Notes: generated by a model from the sequence alone, not told the origin. Positions 1 through 5,135 are shown, counted from the first letter of the stretch. The stretch: 5,135 nt of DNA from Chlamydiia bacterium (GCA_028293095.1 JAQGPK010000075.1:1-5135); one strand, 5' to 3'. Program-made: numbers and translations.

Positions 1-178
1 AAAACTTCTTAAAAAAAAGCCACATGACAGCAATGGCATAAATTCCAGATATCTTCACTAAAGTAAATGAATCGCTTTTCTCTATTGTTCTTCCGCTCCA
101 ATTGTTCTTAGCTACATTTTCAGGAAGACTTGTAGGCTGTATAAAGGACGTCTCTTGAGATAGTTTTCTGATTGTCAT
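1..178 (-). CDS. Partial hypothetical protein, 5' part of a frame leaving the left edge
   Basis: The minus strand is open from an ATG at 178-176 to the left edge, giving 59 complete codons without a stop. The product begins MTIRKLSQETSFIQPTS and later has a hydrophobic stretch (ISGIYAIAVMWLFF, residues about 44-57) followed by KKF, so a membrane segment may start there. An in-frame TAG lies six codons before the ATG with no ATG, GTG or TTG between, so this start is the only usual one. No clear Shine-Dalgarno sequence precedes it. It lies 74 bases downstream of the RHS gene on the same strand and could share its transcript. I do not recognise the family. A run of eight T on the coding strand near the edge is a possible frameshift site. 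It could also be a degenerate or chance frame. Confidence 0.4.
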   Translation of the reverse strand, partial: MTIRKLSQETSFIQPTSLPENVAKNNWSGRTIEKSDSFTLVKISGIYAIAVMWLFFKKF

Positions 179-252
179 GTGTACCGCACATAGCTAAAAA
201 TAATGGAGGTAATGCTACCATAGTTGCATATTAATTTGTTGTTTTTTGCACT
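179..252. other. Short intergenic gap between the RHS gene and the partial downstream frame
   Basis: These 74 AT-rich bases separate two minus-strand frames. The only structure seen is an imperfect inverted repeat (212-218 against 223-229, one mismatch, four-base loop). It is weak, and no T-run follows it directly in the direction of transcription. I see no convincing terminator or promoter, which leaves read-through from the RHS gene into the downstream frame possible. Confidence 0.5.
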
Positions 253-3200
253 CTATGAAGCCTGCATCACGCTTGTAGCCATACTGTAAAGGGCTGCCAA
301 TTCTTGGCGAAGACTTTCTGCCGTGCCTCGATCTCTCGGGTTCAAGCTGAGCATTTGAAGAATTAAGTATTCAAACTTCTCCTCAAAAGTTAAAGAGTCC
401 CTTTTTTGGTAGAGCACCTCCCTTCGCTCATCTGTTGTTTGTAGCAAATAACGAATGTGTCTTTGTTGATCGATTTTCTTTTTCTTATCTGATTTATCAT
501 ATAAATTTTTAAAAAGATCATCTTGAAACCAAATCGGTGGCTGTTCGTGATAAAAAGCATAAAAGACACATCCAATGGCGTACACATCCGAATAGAAGTA
601 ATCATCAGCTTTCATTTTATTTGGGAAAAACCCCTCTGGAGGCATATACCAGCGGTATGCTTGAACCTCTTGACCTGGACATTGATCTTTAGGAAGTGTT
701 TTACCAAAATCAGTAATGGCAGCATCTATCTTTCTCACTCCTCCTGGATAATAAGAAATATCTAGTAAATGATTACCGCTATGAAGATCTCGATGGATTA
801 ACCCTTTCGCATGCATACCAGAAAGCCCTGTCAATAAATCGAGTGCAATTTTCATTTTTTCAACTAAAGAAAATTTTTGATCTTTTAGATACTGCAGCCG
901 GTGTAAAGAGCCTCCATTATACAATTTCAAAATGATTTCTAGTTTATCTTCATGGGTTTTATTTTTTCTATGAGTAATAAAAGCTTTTCCTTGAACAATC
1001 CCTGGAATCCCTTGCAAGGACTTAATGATATTCATCTCTTCCTTATCCTCTAAAGAAGTGCGGCAATTTGCGACGATTTCAGGTTTTTCAGAACTATAGA
1101 GAATAGACTTTGTAACTACTTTATGCCACCCCTCACCGATTTTTTCAATTCCCTCTGTTCCAAGATGTATAAAGGTGTTTCTACTCTTTGGATCATATTC
1201 AATAGTACGAGCAAGACCTGTTTTCGACTTAGTCAAATAATATCGCTTCTCTGTTATCCATACTTTGAGATCGCTTTCTATGAAGAGCGCAAGCTGTAAA
1301 ACATCTTCTCGTTTTAACCCTAGATTGGTCTCAATTTGAAAAATAGCGTCAGTTGCTTGCATGGCCAAAAGAAGCGGCTCGAAATGTAGTTGTACGGCAA
1401 TACTCTGCAACTCTTGATAGGTAACCACATGGGGAACATTTAAAGAAATATATTTTCTAAGAGCTTGATAATTTTTAGATAAAATTGCTTTGGATATTTT
1501 TTCAGATGCTGTAAACGCCGTTTCTTGTATAAGAGGGGATGCACTGTGTGTTGTTCTTTTCTTTTTCTTTGTTGATTTTGAATGCGATTTTGATAAAAGC
1601 CCGGATGAAGAAAGGTACTCTTGCTGAAACTTACGCCCAAGCTCTTCTAAAGTTGTACGATAAGGCTCTTGGACAAGTGAATGATCACGAAATGGAATCT
1701 TATCTTCTGATTCTAAAAAAGTAACATTTTTCCCAGTGCCTTTTTTAGCTTCCCGATATCTAAGAGGGGAAAAAAGTGGAATAAGATCATTAGTACTTAC
1801 ATAATTTTTTACATAGTGGCACGCCCCCTCTTCAATCAATGAAGGAGATGCAAAAGTTGTGATATGTAACATCGCTCTCTCTTCTTCAGTCAGTAGACCT
1901 AGTGCACGATAGGTGTCAATCCCACCTAAACTATGAGCATAATGGATCACTCGCCCTCCTGATGTCACGCCGCCTAACTCTTTGATCAATTTTTTCCAAG
2001 TATCAGCGAGTAGCCTTGCTTGCGGTGTTGAAAACCCTATTTTTGCAAAAATAGATCGTAAAATATCTGCGGTAAATCCAGAACTTGCTGCATAGAGGTA
2101 GTGCACCGCCGTACTTCCATGTAGCTCAGAGATAAGCTTTGCTGTATCAGTTGCATTAGCATATGTATTTAAAATACCATTAATGAAGGTAATTCGAACA
2201 TTGTCACTTACTTTTCCTCCATCTACAAAATGCATAGAAGTCGGATCTGGATTATATCCAAAAAGGGTCCATACCGTCTTATTCATGATTTTAAAAGCTG
2301 CATCTTCAAAATGTGATCTAAAATCAAGAAAACCTTTCAACTGCCCTCTTGCAAAGGTAACCGTCTGAATAGTTTTATTGTACATATCCAAAATACTCTC
2401 ATTAACCTGCTTCTGTAAGACTTGCATGTTAATAGGCAGTGCAAAAAGACCCGTAGGATCTACAAAGCGCATCGGATCATTAGCAACAAATCCCGTTGTA
2501 TTTACGCCATCTATAAAGCTTAACGGGTCTTGAGAAAGAAACCTAATAAGACCTGAAGAGTAGTAGCGGGCTTCAAAAAAAGAAAGCCCAGTCTCTTCAG
2601 AGATACGTTTTCCACCAAAGCGCCAAAAATTTTTTATAACAGATCGAGTAACAATTGTACCTTGATTATTAAAAATCTTCTCTTCACCAAAAGCTCCATA
2701 GCGGTAGGCCTCAGCCACTTTTCCTGTGGCTATATCAATAAGCGAAGAGATTGATAAACGAAAATCAGTACTTATTTGATAGGGCTTTCCTTGCAGCTCA
2801 ATCAACCAGGGAGAGGAGCCTGCACCTATTTTAAGATCTTGGATTTTATTTTCTTCCCACGAGCCAATTTCTTCATTACCATCAAAAAAATAATAGACTA
2901 TGCCATTTGGTTTTGTCGTTTTTATGCGTCTATAAAAAATATCGTACGACTGCTCTTCAATCAGCTGCCCGTTTTTAGACACTCGGATAAGTCGATCTAG
3001 AGCATCATAGTGATATTCAAATCTTTCTCCATTCTTCGTATGGGAGATGACATTTCCATTAGTATCATATTCATACTCTCCTTTCGTATCAGAAATCAGC
3101 TCTGAAAACTCATTAAGAACAGTTTTATATCCATTTTTCTCTAAACAATTTCCTTGTCCATCAAAAAGGTACTGTTGTTGAAATTCGCCGCTCTCTTGAG

Positions 3201-4524
3201 CAAGCTGATCAAAGGCATCATAGGTCACATGCTGCTCATACTTTCCTTGAGAGTCTTCCGCTTTCACGCTAAAAGACTTTTCATCGTCTGTAATTTCATA
3301 GCTTGGCTCTCTTGTAGAGGGCATATACTCATACAGCAGGATATTATCAGATGAAAACCGCCCGATTGATGTTAGCTCTTCATCTGTATACCGATAGGTG
3401 AGGCGACTTGTATCGGGAAGGATCATCTCTGTTTTTTTCCCTTGGGCATCGAAGGAGTACGAGATGTAAAGTCCATTGACCTCCTCTTTCAGAAGCTGCG
3501 ATTTATCTGAAAATTCTCTCTTGACAGTTCCGCTGAGAGCATCCTCTGCTTCACAAATATTGCCCTTTGAGTCGTAGCGTAAAGCGACAACTACGCTTGC
3601 ATCCGAAGAACTAATATGGGTAAGCTTTCCAGCTGTATCATAATCATAGAAAAGCTCAATCCCGTCAGGCTTTACCTTTTTTATGAGCCGGTTTTCTCCA
3701 TCATAAAAATAATTTGTTTGTCTTACTCCTCCACGCGCTCCTATCACTCGCACAAAAACCGGCACCTTCTGCTCGTTCATTTGCCATTCTAAGATGCGAT
3801 GAGAAACAAGCCTCTTATCAACAAAATTGCGATACTCCTTTTGAAACACTCCATCTGGTAAATAGCAGAGCTCCTCAGTTGAAGATATTTTTTTAGGCAA
3901 CTCTTGCTTCACTCGTTTCTTTTCCTTAACAAGAGTACCTAAATCATCATAACTCCACTTATAAAGGGTCTCCTCTCCGTCTGGCTGAATAATTTTCTCA
4001 ACGATCAGTTTGCCCTGATTGTTATAGCGGCAGCGCTTAGATACAAGACCCTTCTTGGTCTGACGAGTAGTCACTGTTTTTTGAAGTAGGCCCTCTTCAG
4101 AATAGATCAAGCTGTCTTGAATAAAGGTTTGTCCATCACTATTTTCCAACCAAAAGTCTGTTAACAGCTCTTTATTCCAGCGAAAATGGCCAATAGAAAG
4201 AGGCTTTGATCCAGATCCTTCCATCAGTAAAACGCGCTCTATATGCTCACCATCTTCAGATGCTTCATATACCACAGTATAAGAAGCCCCGTTACAGATC
4301 AGTGGTAAACAAAATCCAGCTTTGTCATCTCTACTATTTACAAATACACGTTTAAAATCGATCCAAAGAGGAAGGTCTGCAATAGAGGGAGAAGGGCATT
4401 GATTTTTGGGAAGATTTTGAGTTCCAGATGTCACTATATCGCCTGATATGACGTGAGATGCTGAGAGGAGTGCGTATACAAAAAAAAGAGAGCACCAGAC
4501 ACATAACGCATAGATTTTTCGCAT
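253..4524 (-). CDS. Exported YD/RHS-repeat protein with DUF687-like hydrolase and C-terminal WNK-like protein kinase
   Basis: This 1423-residue protein is probably a secreted polymorphic toxin or host-directed effector; its target is unknown. Seen in order: a Sec-type signal peptide (1 to about 23); a region with five cysteines (43, 72, 77, 165, 220) overlapping the first repeats; about 14 YD-type repeats (about 141-560); an RHS core (about 605-693) ending in DPTGL; an alpha/beta-hydrolase domain (about 765-965) with AHSLGG; a lysine-rich linker (about 976-995); an unrecognised, probably helical region (about 996-1120); and a protein kinase domain (about 1123-1412) with HRD, DFG and PPE motifs. 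The ATG at 4524 is chosen because it gives a complete signal peptide and has AAAAGG seven bases upstream; the stop is TAG. The RHS part is close in length to that of TcC proteins (about 680 residues, from memory), but the 730-residue C-terminal part is unusually long and carries two enzyme-like domains. No PAAR or VgrG-like domain is visible. The hydrolase most resembles chlamydial DUF687 proteins, recalled from family knowledge and not searched. The frame is uninterrupted, so the gene is probably functional. Confidence 0.95.
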   Translation of the reverse strand: MRKIYALCVWCSLFFVYALLSASHVISGDIVTSGTQNLPKNQCPSPSIADLPLWIDFKRVFVNSRDDKAGFCLPLICNGASYTVVYEASEDGEHIERVLLMEGSGSKPLSIGHFRWNKELLTDFWLENSDGQTFIQDSLIYSEEGLLQKTVTTRQTKKGLVSKRCRYNNQGKLIVEKIIQPDGEETLYKWSYDDLGTLVKEKKRVKQELPKKISSTEELCYLPDGVFQKEYRNFVDKRLVSHRILEWQMNEQKVPVFVRVIGARGGVRQTNYFYDGENRLIKKVKPDGIELFYDYDTAGKLTHISSSDASVVVALRYDSKGNICEAEDALSGTVKREFSDKSQLLKEEVNGLYISYSFDAQGKKTEMILPDTSRLTYRYTDEELTSIGRFSSDNILLYEYMPSTREPSYEITDDEKSFSVKAEDSQGKYEQHVTYDAFDQLAQESGEFQQQYLFDGQGNCLEKNGYKTVLNEFSELISDTKGEYEYDTNGNVISHTKNGERFEYHYDALDRLIRVSKNGQLIEEQSYDIFYRRIKTTKPNGIVYYFFDGNEEIGSWEENKIQDLKIGAGSSPWLIELQGKPYQISTDFRLSISSLIDIATGKVAEAYRYGAFGEEKIFNNQGTIVTRSVIKNFWRFGGKRISEETGLSFFEARYYSSGLIRFLSQDPLSFIDGVNTTGFVANDPMRFVDPTGLFALPINMQVLQKQVNESILDMYNKTIQTVTFARGQLKGFLDFRSHFEDAAFKIMNKTVWTLFGYNPDPTSMHFVDGGKVSDNVRITFINGILNTYANATDTAKLISELHGSTAVHYLYAASSGFTADILRSIFAKIGFSTPQARLLADTWKKLIKELGGVTSGGRVIHYAHSLGGIDTYRALGLLTEEERAMLHITTFASPSLIEEGACHYVKNYVSTNDLIPLFSPLRYREAKKGTGKNVTFLESEDKIPFRDHSLVQEPYRTTLEELGRKFQQEYLSSSGLLSKSHSKSTKKKKRTTHSASPLIQETAFTASEKISKAILSKNYQALRKYISLNVPHVVTYQELQSIAVQLHFEPLLLAMQATDAIFQIETNLGLKREDVLQLALFIESDLKVWITEKRYYLTKSKTGLARTIEYDPKSRNTFIHLGTEGIEKIGEGWHKVVTKSILYSSEKPEIVANCRTSLEDKEEMNIIKSLQGIPGIVQGKAFITHRKNKTHEDKLEIILKLYNGGSLHRLQYLKDQKFSLVEKMKIALDLLTGLSGMHAKGLIHRDLHSGNHLLDISYYPGGVRKIDAAITDFGKTLPKDQCPGQEVQAYRWYMPPEGFFPNKMKADDYFYSDVYAIGCVFYAFYHEQPPIWFQDDLFKNLYDKSDKKKKIDQQRHIRYLLQTTDERREVLYQKRDSLTFEEKFEYLILQMLSLNPRDRGTAESLRQELAALYSMATSVMQAS
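289..1158 (-). other. Protein kinase domain, residues about 1123-1412, with WNK-like lysine placement
   Basis: A full eukaryotic-type kinase fold can be traced. It has a Gly-rich loop GEGWHKVV (1130-1137), an alphaC candidate Glu1163, and a catalytic loop HRDLHSGN with Asp1246 and Asn1251. The metal-binding DFG is at 1272-1274, PPE (the APE equivalent) at 1295-1297, the alphaF Asp at 1313 in SDVYAIG, and the late conserved Arg at 1399 in NPRDR. The beta3 VAxK motif reads VANC, so the usual ATP-anchoring lysine is Cys1154 (followed by Arg1155). Lys1135 stands where the third glycine of GxGxxG is expected. This double change matches WNK kinases (Lys233 and Cys250 in WNK1). A lysine-rich insert (about 1337-1355, KKKK at 1347-1350) follows alphaF. 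With all other motifs present it is likely active, phosphorylating unknown, possibly host, substrates; a pseudokinase is the alternative. Confidence 0.85.
1555..1569 (-). other. Lysine-rich linker (KKKKR) between hydrolase and kinase parts
   Basis: Residues 986-990 are KKKKR within a Ser/Lys/Thr/His-rich stretch (SKSHSKSTKKKKRTTHS, about 978-994). It separates the hydrolase domain from the kinase half and looks flexible. The basic cluster resembles a monopartite nuclear localisation signal, but such clusters are common in linkers, so that reading is only a suggestion. Confidence 0.5.
1630..2232 (-). other. Alpha/beta-hydrolase (DUF687-like) domain, residues about 765-965
   Basis: The domain opens with a strand-like VRITFINGILNT (777-788) and contains the nucleophile elbow HYAHSLGG with Ser865. 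A candidate acid is Asp913 in STNDLIPL, and a candidate catalytic histidine is His948 in FRDHSL. Order and spacing fit a Ser-Asp-His lipase/esterase triad. The elbow has Ala863 where the first glycine of GxSxG usually stands. From memory, DUF687 is a chlamydial family in the alpha/beta-hydrolase clan, and the HSLGG and NGI motifs suggest this protein belongs near it. A lipase, esterase or thioesterase activity is inferred; the substrate is not known. Confidence 0.7.
2446..2712 (-). other. RHS repeat-associated core with putative DPTGL self-cleavage site, residues about 605-693
   Basis: The segment from AYRYGAFGE (605-613) through FWRFGGKR (633-640), ETGLSFFEARYY (644-655) and RFLSQDPLSF (661-670) to FVDPTGL (687-693) follows the RHS-associated core consensus closely. 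In characterised RHS and TcC proteins, two aspartates about 22 residues apart in paired DPxG-type motifs form an aspartyl-protease site that cuts after DPxGL. Here the pair would be Asp666 (DPLS, with Ser for the usual Gly) and Asp689 (DPTG). Cleavage would then fall after Leu693, releasing residues 694-1423. The core match is strong; actual cleavage is an inference. Confidence 0.85.
2845..4104 (-). repeat. YD/RHS protein repeat region, residues about 141-560
   Basis: Diverged repeats of the form [YF]D-x-x-G-[RKN]-[LI], spaced roughly 20 residues apart, run through this part of the protein. Clear units include YNNQGKLIVEKI (167), YDDLGTLVKEKK (192), YDGENRLIKKV (274), YDTAGKLTHI (295), YDSKGNICEA (317), FDAQGKKTEM (358), YDAFDQLAQE (435), FDGQGNCLEK (454), YDTNGNVISH (486) and YDALDRLIRV (506). 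Several are followed by a [KP][DN]G turn. Such repeats build a beta-sheet shell that encloses the C-terminal toxin in TcB/TcC and RHS proteins. The repeats are degenerate at DNA level, so this is an old protein repeat and not a recent tandem duplication. Confidence 0.85.
4456..4524 (-). other. Sec signal peptide of the RHS protein, residues 1 to about 23
   Basis: MRK forms the charged n-region, IYALCVWCSLFFVYALL (4-20) the hydrophobic core, and SAS (21-23) the polar cleavage region. Cleavage near residue 23 is the best guess; a slightly later site near ISG (26-28) is possible. No lipobox cysteine follows the core, so it does not look like a lipoprotein. The protein should therefore enter the periplasm through Sec. 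Confidence 0.8.
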
Positions 4525-4531
4525 ACTACAA

Positions 4532-4537
4532 CCTTTT
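4532..4537 (-). promoter_or_regulatory. Ribosome binding site of the RHS gene
   Basis: On the minus strand AAAAGG lies seven bases before the ATG at 4524. It is a short but well-placed Shine-Dalgarno sequence, and it supports this start codon together with the signal peptide that begins there. Confidence 0.6.
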
Positions 4538-4563
4538 AGCTACAATTATCAGAATGAATGCTA

Positions 4564-4593
4564 ACAATAAGAAAAATATCTATTTTTTGCCAA
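4564..4593 (-). promoter_or_regulatory. Candidate promoter of the RHS gene
   Basis: On the minus strand TTGGCA (4593-4588, five of six matches to the -35 consensus) is followed after 18 bases by TATTGT (4569-4564, four of six matches to the -10 consensus). Transcription would start near 4557, giving a leader of about 33 bases that contains the ribosome binding site. A second -10-like GATAAT (4550-4545) is closer to the gene but would start the transcript almost at the ribosome binding site. In AT-rich DNA such matches arise easily by chance. Confidence 0.3.
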
Positions 4594-4604
4594 TTCCCTT
4601 TGAT

Positions 4605-4610
4605 TTTAAT
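4605..4610 (+). promoter_or_regulatory. Candidate -10 element for the trkA-like gene
   Basis: TTTAAT matches the -10 consensus at five of six positions and would start a transcript about 30 bases before the ATG. No good -35 lies at the right distance: the region 16-18 bases upstream is only a T-run, and TTGCCA (4587-4592) is just 12 bases away. This is a weak assignment. Confidence 0.2.
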
Positions 4611-4634
4611 GCAGACTTAATTCATTTATAACTT

Positions 4635-4643
4635 AAAGGAAAG
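4635..4643 (+). promoter_or_regulatory. Ribosome binding site of the trkA-like gene
   Basis: The purine-rich AAAGGAAAG contains AAGGA, which ends six bases before the ATG at 4647. It is a well-spaced Shine-Dalgarno sequence that supports this start. Confidence 0.65.
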
Positions 4644-4646
4644 AAT

Positions 4647-5135
4647 ATGCATATTATTATCCTAGGTGCTGGTCGCATCGGTCAATTCGTCGCCCACAGT
4701 CTCTCACTTGATGGACACAGCGTCGTACTGGTCGATATGAATCGTGAAAAGCTGGAAGAAGCTTCTCTCAAAATGGACGTTGCCATTAAACGAGGTATCG
4801 GCACCGACTGGAAACTTTTAGATGAACTCATGGAAGAGGCCCCAGAGCTTCTTCTGGCCCTTACTGAAGATGACGAGGTGAACTTAGTTGCCTGCACGAT
4901 CGCCAAGTCTTTAGGAAAAATTCGCACAATTGCACGAGTAAAAGATAGCCGTTATCTCAGGCATGATCACTATGATGTTGGTCATCTTTTTCATGTTGAC
5001 CACCTCGTCGTCCCAGAGCTCTTGGTTGCAGAACAAATCAGTAAAATTTCCATGAATCAAGGACTCTATAGCGAAAGCTTTTTTCATGGAGGAATCCTCC
5101 TTCGTACTGCCACCATTCCAACTGGCTGGGAATAT
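4647..5135 (+). CDS. trkA: TrkA-type potassium uptake regulatory (RCK/KTN) protein, 5' part
   Basis: The first 163 codons are present and the frame leaves the right edge open; the family is usually about 450 residues with two RCK_N/RCK_C pairs. TrkA is a peripheral cytoplasmic subunit that binds NAD(H) and controls potassium uptake through TrkH/TrkG-type channels. The N-terminus MHIIILGAGRIG is a beta strand with a GxGxxG dinucleotide loop (Gly7, Gly9, Gly12), and Asp30 at the end of the second strand (VVLVDMN) is the usual ribose-binding acid. Further typical segments are LLALTEDDEVNLVACTIAKS, the TIARVKDSRYL stretch, and HLVVPELLVAEQI, which leads into the first RCK_C domain. The ATG at 4647 coincides with the start of the Rossmann fold and has a good ribosome binding site. 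It is transcribed divergently from the RHS gene. No trkH-like gene is visible. Another KTN/RCK protein, such as a KtrA relative, is less likely because the sequence continues in TrkA style past the first domain. Confidence 0.88.
   Translation, partial: MHIIILGAGRIGQFVAHSLSLDGHSVVLVDMNREKLEEASLKMDVAIKRGIGTDWKLLDELMEEAPELLLALTEDDEVNLVACTIAKSLGKIRTIARVKDSRYLRHDHYDVGHLFHVDHLVVPELLVAEQISKISMNQGLYSESFFHGGILLRTATIPTGWEY

Noticed and set aside
205..223. GGAGG followed by ATG on the plus strand
   Set aside because: The ATG at 212 is followed after two codons by a TAG stop, so no meaningful peptide is encoded; GGAGG is probably chance.
212..229. Imperfect inverted repeat just after the RHS stop, possible terminator
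   Set aside because: The stem is seven pairs with one mismatch and low GC. On the minus strand the T-run comes about ten bases later, so it does not form a standard terminator. On the plus strand it is followed by T-rich sequence, but no gene arrives from that side.
523..765. Plus-strand open frame of 80 codons inside the RHS gene
   Set aside because: It lies antisense to the conserved kinase motifs and its product has no recognisable features; it is a shadow of the real coding frame. The same holds for the plus-strand frames at 1539-1724, 2183-2368, 2776-3000, 3154-3354 and 3714-3896.
1122..1140. Reading the kinase as a dead pseudokinase because the VAxK lysine is missing
   Set aside because: All other catalytic and metal-binding residues are present and Lys1135 sits at the WNK alternative position, so an active enzyme is the better first hypothesis.
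2845..4104. DNA-level tandem repeats or a CRISPR array in the RHS region
   Set aside because: The periodicity exists only at protein level; the underlying bases are too diverged, and there are no identical repeats with spacers.
4682..4927. Minus-strand open frame of 81 codons inside trkA
   Set aside because: It is Ser/Arg-rich, lacks a known motif and overlaps the well-supported trkA frame on the other strand.

Overview
The window most resembles the genome of a chlamydia-like (environmental Chlamydiae) endosymbiont. This is inferred from gene content and has not been tested by any search. The AT-rich DNA is dominated by one very large minus-strand gene (253-4524, 1423 codons). Its product joins an exported YD/RHS-repeat shell, an alpha/beta-hydrolase resembling the chlamydial DUF687 family, and a C-terminal eukaryotic-type protein kinase.

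Layout, left to right. Positions 1-178 hold the 5' part of a minus-strand reading frame that leaves the window; its product is not recognised. A 74-base gap follows (179-252), with no convincing terminator. The giant RHS gene fills 253-4524. Positions 4525-4646 are a 122-base divergent intergenic region with a Shine-Dalgarno sequence for each flanking gene and weak promoter candidates. From 4647 to the right edge runs the first 163 codons of a plus-strand TrkA-type potassium-uptake regulator.

How the large protein could work. The N-terminus has a clear Sec signal peptide. About 14 YD-type repeats and an RHS core ending in DPTGL (residues 689-693) resemble the cocoon-forming part of TcC/RHS toxins. 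Cleavage after that motif would free a C-terminal fragment of about 730 residues. That fragment carries a hydrolase with a plausible Ser865-Asp913-His948 triad, a lysine-rich linker, an unrecognised helical region, and a kinase with intact HRD, DFG and PPE motifs. The kinase has Cys in place of the beta3 lysine and a Lys at the third glycine position of the Gly-rich loop, the same arrangement as in eukaryotic WNK kinases. This is the most notable observation in the window.

TrkA is a housekeeping gene transcribed away from the RHS gene and probably has no functional link to it. The partial frame at 1-178 lies just downstream of the RHS gene on the same strand and could be co-transcribed with it.
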